Below are positions 1 to 11,619 of a stretch of DNA of 64,000 nt, in pieces. The stretch is taken from the NCBI GenBank assembly GCA_030063045.1, contig JAQSEB010000137.1, positions 744,001-808,000 of the forward strand, read 5' to 3'. Both the position numbers and the translations under genes were made by a program. The notes beneath the pieces were generated by a model. It was not told where the DNA came from. It ran no database searches and worked only from the letters and a program-made list of their open reading frames with translations. Every line of letters starts with the position of its first letter. Position 1 is the stretch's first letter. This stretch comes from Pratylenchus scribneri. Its lineage: Eukaryota; Nematoda; Chromadorea; Rhabditida; Pratylenchidae.

Positions 1-11
1 TCCATTTTCAG

Positions 12-2636
12 GCTTAATACAGTCTGAGGCATTGGCTGATGTGGTAAATAATTTTTTTTAATTTTTTAACTAAAGGATAAATTAAATGAAATCCAATGGG
101 TTAAAAATTCAAAATTTATTCATTTTTCAATTTAATTTCTTTATAATTTAAAAATTTAATTTATTATAATGGTAAATCCTCTATTAGAAGCCTTCCCTCT
201 AGTATAAACTATCCCCCCCCCCCCCCTCTAGTAGAAGCCCCTATGGATATGGAGGTCTCTGAAATTATAAACACTCTATAGGAGAAGCCCCCCCCCCCCC
301 TTTTAATAATAGACAGTAGACACCCTCCAAAAAATTTTTCCCTTCTTTAATTTTTAATTCTAATAATGTTTCTAATGCTAAAAACATTTTTGTAAATTGT
401 AACATATGTTTTTTAAAACTGTAAAAACATATTGAAATACGTCGGGAGACGATTCAACGATAGACAACGGAAGGTGCAAATATGGGCGATTCCACAAATG
501 GTGCAAATAAAAATTCTTTATTTAAAATTCGAAATAGAAGCATTTTATCAAAAAATAGAAAATATTAAATAAATTTTATTTTTATCTTTTCGAATAATTT
601 ATGTTTTTGTTTCTCCAAACATTTTAATGTTTTTGTTTCTCCAAACATTTAAATGTTTTTGTTTCTCCAAACATTTAAATGTTTTTGTTTCTCCAAACAT
701 TTAAATGTTTTTGTTTCTCCAAACATTTAAATGTTTTTGTTTCTCCAAACATTTTAATGTTTTTGTTTCTCCAAACATTTTAATGTTTTTGTTTCGCCAA
801 ACATTTTAATATTTTTGTTTCTCCAAACATTTAAATGTTTTTGTTTCTCCAAACATTTAAATGTTTTTGTTTCTCCAAACATTTAAATGTTTTTGTTTCT
901 CCAAACATTTAAATGTTTTTGTTTCTCCAAACATTTTAATGTTTTTGTTTCTCCAAACATTTTAATGTTTTTGTTTCGCCAAACATTTTAATATTTTTGT
1001 TTCTCCAAACATTTTAATGTTTTTGTTTCTCAAAACATTTTAATGTTTTTGTTTCTCCAAACATTTTAATGTTTTTGTTTCTCCAAACATTTTAATGTTT
1101 TTGTTTTCCCAAACATTTTAATGTTTTTGTTTTCCCAAACATTTTAATGTTTTTGTTTCTCCAAACATTTTAATGTTTTTGTTTCTCCAAACATTTTAAT
1201 GTTTTTGTTTTCCCAAACATTTTAATGTTTTTGTTTCTCCAAACATTTTAATGTTTTTGTTTCTCCAAACATTTTAATGTTTTTGTTTCTCCAAACATTT
1301 TAATGTTTTTGTTTCTCCAAACATTTTAATGTTTTTGTTTCTCCAAACATTTTTTTTTGTTTCTCCAAACATTTTCTATTTTTCCAAATATTCTATGTTT
1401 CCCAAACATTTTGTTTTTCTAAAATAACTTGGTAAATTTATATTTAATGTTTAATTTTCAAATAATTTATTTTCATATCATTTAATATTTTTCAAATTAA
1501 AAAAAGATTTTTTATTTACACAATTTGTGGAAACGCCTATATTTACACCATTGTGGAATCGACCTAGCAGCTCTGAAAAAGATATTTTGAATACTAAAAA
1601 TATGTTTAAATTTTTTGCAAATTGTATTGAATAAATTTTATTTTAATTCATTTTTCTTCGCTGAAATTTATAAGCCTCGGGCTTCTAATAGAGGATTTAC
1701 GGTATTAATATTTAAGATATTGGCCCTAGATCGCTGTGTTGAAGTACTTTCCCCAAATTGGTCAGCCAAATTGTTCAAAGGAAACCGTCTTTGGTTTGGT
1801 TGGCTTCTGCCAGCCACCCTTTATGGCATTAACTATTTTTGGATGAATATTCCAATTGTGTTCAATGGAGCAACAATCGTGTTCAGCATTAATCCATATG
1901 ATGGCTTTTGGGATGATCATGGAATGATTGTAAGTGGATTAGAATTAATTCAAATTTAAATTACAACAATTTTAGTTCCAAAGTACGCTATTAATTAACA
2001 TTCATCAATATACATTATTCTTTGGCACTCCACTGATTTATTCGTTATTTTTAATTTGTTTGGCCATCAAAATGACTCGATTTAAATCAATTGGTGTCAA
2101 AAAGATGAGTAAAATGCAGAAAAATGTCTAAAAATATTCAAATTTCCCAATTTAATATCCAATATTTTTCCAGGCATTTTATCAAGTATTTTTTATTTCT
2201 TTATTCAATATGGTCACCGGTGGTATTTACCATGTGAATGAACATTTCCCTGGGCTTGTTTCACCAAAATTGATATTTTTGGCCCATTTTTCTTGGTTTT
2301 ATATTTTTTGATTTAATTGATATTAATTTTAAAAGGGTTCATATTCATGGGATTCCACTGGTCATTTATCTGATTTTTAATAACACAATTCTAAAGGATG
2401 TTCAAATTTTGTTCATGAAAATATTTCGACGGCATCGTGTTGGCCATTTGCATGGAGTGACAGTGATTGTCAAACCAAGTGATGGCCAAAGAACGGCGTC
2501 AACACAAAATAATATGACATTGACAACTTTGCAGCAAGAAAATCGGCAACACGAAAATGAGAATGCTCTTCGAGAACAGGTCACACCGTGGACTACTTCA
2601 GAATTGAATTTGCCTGCAGGAAATATTGCTGGATAA
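12..2636 (+). CDS. srt-type serpentine chemoreceptor, 3' part (partial at window start)
   Basis: This is the C-terminal two thirds of a seven-transmembrane nematode chemoreceptor. Exons by splice site and phase are <12-43, 1717-1929, 1976-2125, 2174-2295 and 2336-2636; the 5' exons lie before the window. The Srt-family signature is clear: ILALDRC at the TM3 end, then LFKGNRLW, VFNGATIVF in the second extracellular loop, and HGIPLVIYLIFNNTI at TM7. The tail after about residue 20 of the last exon is basic (MKIFRRHRVGHLHG) and intracellular. The first intron (44-1716) is inflated by a 26-bp satellite inside an inverted-repeat element; the other introns are 40-48 bp. It is a close paralogue of the complete gene at 8350-10433, with the same exon phases and matching 3' regions, so the two arose by tandem duplication. 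The family role is chemosensation in ciliated neurons (known for the family); the ligand is unknown. Confidence 0.82.
473..1549. mobile_element. Inverted-repeat element carrying a TGTTTTTGTTTC satellite
   Basis: The 26-bp satellite at about 603-1370 is bracketed by imperfect terminal inverted repeats of about 46 bp. The left end starts GGTGCAAATATGGGCGATTC at 473 and the right end, read on the - strand from 1549, starts GGTGTAAATATAGGCGTTTC. The element lies in an intron of the first srt gene. No target duplication is evident. The end motif recurs at the 6.8-kb palindrome and beside the 55.9-kb array. Confidence 0.6.
603..1372. repeat. 26-bp tandem array (about 29-30 copies)
   Basis: The unit reads TGTTTTTGTTTCTCCAAACA followed by TTTTAA. 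Variants have CATTTAAATG junctions, TTTCGCC or TTTTCCC, and runs of the same variant suggest spread by unequal exchange. It is intronic and no coding role is apparent. Confidence 0.95.
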
Positions 2637-3140
2637 TGGTGTCGAATCCACGGAAAAGAAAAAATTTTAACCAAAATTAAATAGAAAAAAAAAATATTGA
2701 ATTGAAAATTAATGTATAAAATGATGGCTTAATTCATTATTACATATAATTATTTTTATATTGTATATATTTGATTATAAATTCCCATGTAAAATTACAA
2801 AACAATTAAAATATTTCCTCATTTTTTATAATTCATTTTTGGTACTTCCGAGTTCTAAACTTTTTTCCATATTTTGATCAATTCACCGGTTTAGATTTTA
2901 TTCTAATTCCATTGTAATTTGATCCATTTACAACGCTTCGTGTAGATCATTTTTTGGGGAAATCATTGCAGTGAATGTCATAAATTTTTATCAAAAATAG
3001 ATTGTTTAATTCTTGAGCAATATAAAAATAAATATAAATTATTTTGAGAATAAAAAGAACATTTTTCTGGGAAATATAATTGGTATGATCGATATGATTG
3101 ATTTTGTAAATTAATTTGTACCAATTGGAAGAATAATTTC
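2637..3140. other. Intergenic, AT-rich
   Basis: This is the 3' gap between the convergent srt and IL-17-like genes. I see no gene, repeat or structured RNA in it. Confidence 0.6.
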
Positions 3141-4098
3141 CTATTTCAATTCCATTATTTTTTGTTCATTTTCATTGAATGCTTTTGCCGGAACTTGGAT
3201 TAAATCTACGTCCTCATTTTCTTCTTCCTTTTCCTCGTCGCTTTTCTTTATTTCCTTCATCATTGGCACGCAGGCTAACGATATTCGTTCCGTAGTTTCC
3301 TGACATTCGTAATTTGCATTTTCTTCATCATTTCCTGCGGATTTTTGACAATCCAAAACTCTCATATTCCAATGCATTGGTCGACATTCAATTTGGGTAT
3401 GTATTGAGAAGGGCGTTCGATTGCCAAAAATATTCTTCATTGGCCGCTTTCCAAGGCATTTAACTTCGACCAATGTTCGCGGAATTCTCTGAAATTAATT
3501 TGAATTATTAATTATTTTGGATGAATCATTTCACTTTTTCGCAAATATTTTCTTTTAATTTGAACAAAAATTTTTTTCACTATTAAAAAGCTGACTCATC
3601 CCAAAATATTCGAATTAATTAATTTTTACGAAAATCACATGTTTTTCTTAGGTTACTTTTTCTCTTTCTTGCCAATTTTCGTACATTTTTTCTTTTATTG
3701 TACACAAATTGATATGGGCAAATTGGCCTTTTTTGCATTATTTTCTTTGTATTTTCTTCCTCCAAGCCATTTTTGCGCATTTTTCGACTGGATAATTTGA
3801 GGGGATTCCTCTCTTCTGCCGACAATTCTTTAGGATTTGATTTTAATTTTGTTGAGGAATCTGGCATATTTGGCAAATTCAGGAGTTGGACTAGGAAATC
3901 AGGAATTGATAAATATTTGTTGTCTACTGATGTGGACGGAATTAATGGAGAAGGAGAGGAAGAAACGCTGATAATTATTAAAATATAATTTTTTACAATT
4001 TAATTTTGATGGACTTACTGGGAAATGTGGAAAATAATTATGGCCAAATTAATAATGAAGTATTTTTCTAGCCTCAGCCGGTAAATTTGGCCAAACAT
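3141..4098 (-). CDS. IL-17-like cytokine precursor
   Basis: Three exons (4098-4019, 3967-3685, 3488-3141) give a 236-residue secreted protein. The start at 4098 gives a short basic leader followed by the hydrophobic run IINLAIIIF, fitting a signal peptide. A Ser/Pro- and Lys-rich pro-region of about 80 residues follows. The mature core spans the second junction: ICPYQFVYNKRKN joins RIPRTLVEVKC, matching the IL-17 layout of a CPW-Y motif, then R-x-P and an E-A-x-C strand. Further on are ECRPMHWNMRVLDC and ERISLACVPM, corresponding to the VP-x-VLRR-C and V-x-C-x-CV strands of IL-17. Six cysteines fall in the core. Donors are GTAAGT and GTACGA. In C. elegans the IL-17 homologue ILC-17.1 modulates sensory neurons (known); orthology here is inferred from motif order. 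A different cystine-knot factor is the main alternative. Confidence 0.72.
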
Positions 4099-7000
4099 TC
4101 AATAAAATTAATGATTTGTCAATAATTTTGATCAATTTAGCTGAAAAATAAATAAATAAAATGAATATAAATATATAATATAAATATTGAATGCTTTGCA
4201 CCCAATTTGGGTGGTTTGTTTTGGTTCTCGAATTTAGATTTATTTTTAAACAATTTTGTGCCTCTTCATTTCATTTCATTAGTCAGTCAGCAATTTTCCG
4301 GTAGTCATTCCCGCGCATTTCTCAATCATTCAGTTCAATTTTTTCGACGGGTGCATTCCGAATGAGTTTTACAGCATAGAATGAAAATTTACTATTCCAT
4401 CTTCATTCAAATGTCCCATCAATTTGCTAATCGAATTAAATGTATTTTCAGGGCAAAACGATTAAACGAAGGGCGTTTCCCCCATTGATGGTAAATTCTT
4501 TCGGTGCACCCAACCAAGAGGAATGCCCTCAATTGAATTGGGTATTTTGTATTTGGGTTTAGATTTTGTTTTGTACATTTTTTAGGGGGTTTAATTGGTT
4601 GAATTTATAAATCAATGAATTTGGGTTTAAAATATAAGAATTGGACTCATTGAAAATAAAAATGCAGTTGAAGAATTTTAATTGTTGTGTTAAAATATTA
4701 AAAAAGGTGTTTTGGAATTGGAAAGCTTAAATTTAATTTATAACAGGTTTTTAATTCATTTAAAAAAGAAATTAATTTTTATTAGGAATTAATTAATGAG
4801 GGACAAGACAATGGGAGGAGCCAATGAATAATACTGTACTTTTAGAAATAATTTTTATGAAATTATTCACTTTAATTTCAAAGAGCAGAACCGTTAGCGG
4901 GACCTCATTTACCTAGTTGCGAAAATTAATATATCTGCGCATATTAAATGATTTGGAATATTTTTTATATGATTGAATTGACTAAAAAATTTCCTATCAA
5001 CTCATATAAAATTAATTAATAAAACTTATCCAATTTTTTTTAATATTCAAAAACATTATATTTTTGCCCACTTTTATTTAAAACCTTATTTTTTGTATTT
5101 TTGTATTTAAATTTAAAATTTTTTATATCATTGGATGGATAATGCGTTGCTCAAATCAAACACATATAAATACATTTGGGTTCAGCTTAGGATGACTTTT
5201 ATAAATCAAAAACTGTTTCGTCACTACCTCTGGACCGTCACTAACCGTCGCGTACTCTTAATTTCATGCTATTAATTGTTAGAAAGCGATTTTCATCTGA
5301 TCAAAAAAAATAAGGAGTCTTCTTATTTTAAATAAAATATTTAATGTGATGTTGAAAGAATTAATTTATATTTATTACATTTACAGTGTAAAAATGCAAT
5401 TAATATTCCAATCGAATAGAGTTAAATTGTAGTCAATATTTTCGACGATTATCTCCCGATCACCGGTCACTACGTCAGCAAAAATTGTTCTTTTTAGTAA
5501 ATTTGTTGATGTTGATTAGTGGGAGAAGGAGTTTTGTTATGATTATGAAAAATGAATGATGAAATGGGAATATTGGGTGTGGTAGTATTGATGAAATTGA
5601 ATTGAATGACTGACTCCATGATGACTGGCTCTGCATAGTTGGTGGTTACAGTTTTGTAATTGTAAATGGTGTGTTCATTAGGCAATTGCAACTGGTATTA
5701 TTTATTTATTGTGGAATGAATGAATGGATGCGCATTGCGCACCAAATTGAGTGAATAAAATATGTGTTCTTCTTTTGCTGACACGGTTCTTTGTGTAAAT
5801 TATTCGGTTGCATAACATTATTTTACAGAACAAAGTCACAAACTTTCAAAAAATTAGAAGAAATAAAACAAAGGGGAATTTGAAAATTTTTAATTTGATT
5901 TGATCGTCTCTGCTTGATGAATGAGAATATGGTCAAGTCAAATATAAAAGCGATATTAAATAATGTTATTTATGTTAAAATCGAATTATGCAATGATGAA
6001 AACGCCAACTGAATCATACATATTATCTGCAGAATTTTTCCGATTTTATTTTACCATTTTTATATTAAAAAATTTTCTAATTAATAAATGATCTGGATTA
6101 AATCTGAAAGATTAAAATGGAGTATAAAAATGGGAACAATTTTGTATCGACTAAATAAAGTAAATAATAAAATTATATATTTTTATTTCTATAATAACTG
6201 CAACGAGTTTTCCTCCCCCAAATACCGTTTGAAGCCGCTTCTCTATTAAGATTCACCTCTCTCAAAAATTTGTGTCTTTATTTTATTTTTTAATTCTATA
6301 AACATATTTAGAAAAGAAAAAACATGATTTAAGTTGTAAAAACATGTTCTAAAAAAGGTTTTGAATTGCAAAATCTAGTTCTGATATGTATGTATCTAAA
6401 AACATGTTCTAATTTGCTGCAAATTTTATCTATAAAATTTTATTTTCTTGCATTTGTCTGCTCTGAATTTTATTAGTTATCTCCCTATTAGAAGCACCTC
6501 TTGGAGGGTCACTGAATATAAGCCTAGGAATTTCCAATAGAGAATTTACTGTAAAAATTTCAATTTGAATTAATAATTTTGTTCATATTAATTCCTGGAT
6601 GACGATCTTCCCCCCTATACCAAATTTTACTTCCTTTTCAATTTATTAAATATTTATTTATTTTTTTTATTTTATTGATATTAATTGGCCACAACATTGT
6701 CAAAGTAATTAAATGGGTTCAAATTTTTGAATGAACAGATTACGAAAAACAAATAATATTAAATTGCGTACGGGGTCAAGTCCTGAAAAGAAAAAGGACC
6801 GTGCAAATGTGGTCATGTCCTGAATAGTGCAAATGTGGGCGTTTTCGACTTATAATAAATCAGAAACCGGTTTCAAACCCCACAAACTTTATACCATTTT
6901 ATAGATCTCATCAAGACGCATCGAATGGTATATATTTTATCATGGTTTGGCCCAAAATTAAAGAGTTAAACCGTTTAAACCAATATAGTTAAGTTTTTGG

Positions 7001-8349
7001 TTTAAAACTCTTTAATTTTGGGCCAAACCATGATAAAATATATACCATTCGATGCGTCTTGATGAGATCTATAAAATGGTATAAAGTTTGTGGGGTCTGA
7101 AACCGGTTTCTGATTTATTATAAGTCGAAAACGCCCACATTTGCACTATTCAGGACATGACCACATTTACACTATTCAGGAGTTGACATAGCACCATTAA
7201 ATTGTAGTAATCATAAAAAGAAGAAGATACACACACTCAATATTTCTTTCTTTGCCATTTGCCAAACAAATTACATTTGCATTTATTTTGTACATTAATT
7301 AGAATGAGTGTGCTTATTCATAATTACTGTAATTAAAAGGTCATCTCTATATCAATAAAATATTTTAAATAAAACATATTTTTTAATTTTTAAATTATCG
7401 AACGTTGATTTACTCAAATAATTCCGAACCTAAAATGAAATCATATGCCATTTTTTTTATTTCTATGTATGTGTTCGTGAATGAAGTTATCAGACTAATC
7501 CCAAAATTATATTCATTATTAAAGTTTATATTCATTATCAACTATCACATGTATACGAAAATATACTGCAAATTACGTCAAGCTTTTCGACTTATTTTTC
7601 ATACTATTTTTTATTCAAAATTGACACCGGAAAATCGTTGTTTATGCGAAAATCGTCGAAGCAAGGAAATTTAACATGCACTATGAAGAGAGGGGGGGGG
7701 GGGGGGGATGATTAATTTCGGATTAATTTTGAGTTTTGACGCCACATTCTTACAATAATCAACCAGTCAGGCAAACAGGATTTTGCATAAATGCCAATTT
7801 TTTACCCTTTTCCTGTTACCATCCGTATTTTTGTTTCGGTGCCAAATCCTTTCAACAGGATATCTATCATTTTTGAAATTAAAATTGCTTTGTTGACATT
7901 TTCATTTTTGTAATTACTCAATTCCGGGAAATGAATTTGAATGTACTTTTCAATAAAAACTTTTTAAATGAACGGATAAACCATTTAAAATGCCACCAAA
8001 AGGTGGAATATTGTCATTTAGCATTCCCCTTGAAAATGATGAATAATTTTTTGCACCTGGAAATTATAAAATATTAACATTACATGCCCCCGAAATTACA
8101 GTCATTCATTTGAGTACACGGCATTTCCATTGGTGACAGTTTTCCAAAAAATTAGTCAATAATTAAATAAAATTACATTGCTAAATTCTTGTAAAAATGA
8201 TTTAATTAGGCTCTCCTTTGTAATATAAAATTGGGCAAAGGATAAACATAAATATAAAGCTAAATACTCTTTGTAATATAATATAAAAGGGCAGAGAACA
8301 AATAATAAAAATTTAGCAAATAAAAGTCATAAAAGTCACAAATATTCTC
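4099..8349. other. Intergenic with a palindrome; no confident gene
   Basis: The stretch is AT-rich. Apart from the foldback at 6771-7188 and a G-run near 7690-7708 I find no convincing gene. Short open frames at 5494-5691 (- strand) and 7405-7674 (+ strand) lack splice context, domains and family resemblance, and I treat them as chance. Confidence 0.55.
6771..7188. mobile_element. Near-perfect palindromic foldback element
   Basis: Two arms of about 180 bp are inverted around a loop near 6978-6998. The stretch from ACTTATAATAAATCAGAAAC through CCCAAAATTAAAGAGTT matches its reverse complement almost without error. Outer parts repeat GTGCAAATGTGG and TCCTGAATAGTG. It has no coding capacity. The arm similarity implies recent insertion or palindrome-maintaining conversion. 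Diverged relatives lie at about 49165-49440 and 19440-19700. Confidence 0.9.
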
Positions 8350-10433
8350 ATGGAACTTTATTTTTTCCGTCACCGTGAATGGGAACAACTTTACAATAAT
8401 TGTTCCAACATTGATATAACACCAATTCCATGGGAGGATCGTCGTTTTGTGCCCGAATCCCTTGTCCTGATGGTGTTGGCCACAATTTATTATGTAAAAT
8501 GCTTTAACAATTGATGAATTTTAATTAATTTTAGATCCTCTATATTCCATGCATTTATTCATTTTTGCGAAATTGGCGCGATGATAAAGGCCGACCGAAT
8601 CCATGCTATCAAATTATGTTCTACATTAGCATAGTGGATATTGGCGCATTGTGGATTATTAGCCTGTATAGTGGCAGTCAATTCCTTGCTGGCGCCGTTT
8701 ATTGCACTGCCCCAACTTTGAACTATTTTCTTGGGGAAGCAGCATTGAGTATATTTTTTGATAATTTATTTTATAAATCCATTTTCAGGTTTTATAATGT
8801 CTGAGGCATGGGCTGATGTGGTAATTAATTTTAATAAATTTATAATATTTTGAAATTAAAAATTTTCAATCCTACGCTAATGTTTCGATTTTTACAATCG
8901 TTTGTGAATGTTTTACAATCGATTGCGAATGTTTTACAATCGATTGCGAATGTTTTACAATCGATTGCGAATGTTTTACAATCGTTTGTGAATGTTTTAC
9001 AATCGATTGCGAATGTTTTACAATCGCTTGTGAATGTTTTACAATCGCTTGTGAATGTTTTACAATCGTTTGTGAATTTTTACAATCGTTTGTGAATGTT
9101 TTACAATCGCTTGTGAATGTTTTACAATCGTTTGTGAATGTTTTACAATCGATTGCGAATGTTTTACAATCGATTGCGAATGTTTTACAATCGATTGCGA
9201 ATGTTTTACAATCGATTGCGAATGTTTTACAATCGCTTGTGAATGTTTTACAATCGCTTGTGAATGTTTTACAATCGTTTGTGAATGTTTTACAATCGTT
9301 TGTGAATGTTTTACAATCGCTTGTGAATGTTTTACAATCGTTTGCGATTATTTTACAATTTTTGCAAATTTTTTACAGATCATTGTGAATTTTTTACAAT
9401 TTGTCCCAAAATTGAAAAAATAGAAATTAATTTTAAATTTTGAATCATATTTAAGATATTGGCCCTAGATCGTTGTGTTGAAATTCTTTCCCCATATTGG
9501 TCGGCCAAATTGTTCAAAGGGAAACGTCTTTGGTTTTGTTGGCTTCTGCCGTCCACTCTTTATGGCATTTACTATTTTTGGATGAGTAGTCCGATTGTGT
9601 TCAATGGAGCAACAATCGTGTTCACCAATAATCCATATGTTGGATTTTGGGATGATCATGGGATAATTGTAAGTTAATTTTAATTATCATTTAAATTAAA
9701 CAAATTTTAGTTCCAAAATTCGCAACAATTGAACATTCATCAATATACACTCTTTTTTGGCACTCCACTCATTTATTCATTATTCCTAATTTGTTTGGCC
9801 ATCAAAATGACTCGATTCAAATCGGTTGGCGTCAAAAAGATGAGCAAAATACAGAAAAATGTCTAAAAATATTCAAATTTCCCAATTTAATTTTTTTGTT
9901 ATTTATTTTACAGGTATTCTCTCAAGTTTTCTGTATTTCCATTTTCAATATGGTCGCCGGTGGTCTTTACCATGTGAATGAACATTTCCCTGGGCTTGTT
10001 TCACCAACATTAATATTTTTGGCCCATTTTTCTTGGTTTTTTAATATTTTTATTTATTTGATTAATTAACATAAATTTTTAAAGGGTTCATATTCATGGC
10101 ATTCCTCCGGTCATTTATCTGATTTTTAATAATAAAATTCGAATGGATGTTCGCATTTTATTCATGAAAATATTCCGTCGTGATCGTGTTGGCCATTTGC
10201 ATGGAGTAACGGTGATGGTCAAACCAAGTGGTGCAAATGGCCAAAGGACGGTGTCACACACACAAAATAATTTGACATTGTCAATATGGCAGCAAGAAAG
10301 TCGTCACGAAAATGAGAATGCCCTTCGTGAAATGATCGCACCGTGGACAACTTCAGAATTGAATTTGCCTGCAGGAAATATTGCTGATAGTGGTGTAGAA
10401 TCTATTGAGGAGAAAAATTGTAATCAAAATTGA
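8350..10433 (+). CDS. srt-type serpentine chemoreceptor (complete)
   Basis: Seven exons (8350-8493, 8535-8748, 8789-8820, 9456-9668, 9711-9860, 9914-10035, 10085-10433) encode 407 residues in consistent phase. Seven transmembrane segments can be followed: LYIPCIYSFL (TM1), NPCYQIMFYISIVDIG (TM2), an extracellular YCTAPTLNYFLG before TM3, ILALDRC at the TM3 end, WLLPSTLYGIYYF (TM4), LFFGTPLIYSLFLICLAIKM (TM5), VFCISIFNMVAGG (TM6) and HGIPPVIYLIFN (TM7). This is the 7TM_GPCR_Srt layout. The ATG at 8350 starts a 48-codon first exon with no good upstream alternative. Intron 3 (8821-9455) holds a 21-bp satellite at the position where the paralogue holds a different array. Intron 5 uses the weak donor AAT|GTCTAA, shared with the paralogue, and the last intron splits the Trp codon of HFSW. 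Likely a sensory-neuron receptor; ligand unknown. Confidence 0.88.
8894..9358. repeat. 21-bp tandem array in srt intron 3 (about 22 copies)
   Basis: The unit is TTTTACAATCGATTGCGAATG, with variants CGTTTGTG and CGCTTGTG. Because 21 is a multiple of three, long frames reading VLQSIAN or VLQSFVN stay open through it, but flanking exon phase shows it is intronic. Confidence 0.95.
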
Positions 10434-11619
10434 ATGAAAAAAATAATGATGACTTGGCTTGAAACATGATCCGGAAATTAATTTATAAAATTATGGATTA
10501 ATTCATAATTGAAATAAATCATCTCTGTTCTTATTGTTTTGATTATATATTCATGTAAAATTAATATACAATTAACTAGTCATTTTTATAATATTTTTAT
10601 TGTATATAATAGATCAATTAAATGTAAAAGAATAAATAAATTTTGTACTCTTTAATTTATATCTAATTAATGATTAGCTTATCTAACTCTTAATTAATTG
10701 AATCAAATGCTTTTTATTGCTTAATTAATAAGTAAAAAGGACACAATGTGCGTTCCCTACAATTATGACAATTGCATCTTTTTTATAATTATAATTAGAA
10801 TAATTTGAAAAATTAAAATATTTGGCAACGAATTTTGATTTGATGGAACCAGATAACCGACAGGAATACCGTTAAAATACCATCCTTTAGTTTTTCAGCT
10901 TTTTTATGACCATTATTTTTCTAATTCATTTCTGAAATGGGTAAATTTTCAAAAAATCCGTAATTTTGAATTTCGATGTTTGATGAATGCACATGCTTCA
11001 AAATCACGAGAAATATCATACATTCATTAAATCATGCGATTGGGATGCTATTGGGATTGGGTGGAGTGATTTGAATAGGGAAATGGACCGACCATGCATG
11101 TATCCAAGTAACGAAGATGGAATAACAATAACAAATAAAAACGGAATAAAGTGAATGGATTTGGTCCCAAGGAATAGGCCGATGGATTGAAGCTGAGGCC
11201 CAGCAGAGGGATGGAAATGGAACCCAGTGGGGGAATGTTGGGGCAAAATGGGTAGTATAGTAGTATGTAGAGTAGAATGATCTTGGGTAAAATGAACCTA
11301 TGATGTATTGATTGCTGCCGGGAGCGCTGAAAATGCTGCTGGATGCCCCATGATGGGGAGGGAATAAAAAAGGCAAAATAGAGGGGTGGTTTGTCAGATT
11401 CAGATTTTGCTGTACATCTCCCCCCCCCCCTCCCCCCATTCCTTATTCATTACAAATAAATAATTCATCCAAACAAAAAATACAATGGATGGAATTCGTC
11501 GGAATGTGAATTATATTCTACCTTTAACCATATTCTAATAAAAATAATTTTAATAAAATCTAATAAAATTTGATCGTAACCATTTTAATTAAAAATAAGA
11601 AATTTATAGAAATTGTTTG
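10434..11619. other. Intergenic
   Basis: No gene is supported. Overlapping - strand frames at 11016-11439 are low complexity (a poly-Gly start from a C-run at 11420-11430, then His/Ser/Pro-rich) and have no family features. Confidence 0.5.

Noticed and set aside
8850..9388. Long + strand frames with repeated VLQSIAN and VLQSFVN heptads
   Set aside because: They are translations of a 21-bp satellite inside an intron whose flanking exons join in phase.
11016..11439. Two overlapping - strand frames (76 and 135 codons)
   Set aside because: Low complexity, a poly-Gly start from a C-run, no splice context and no domain.
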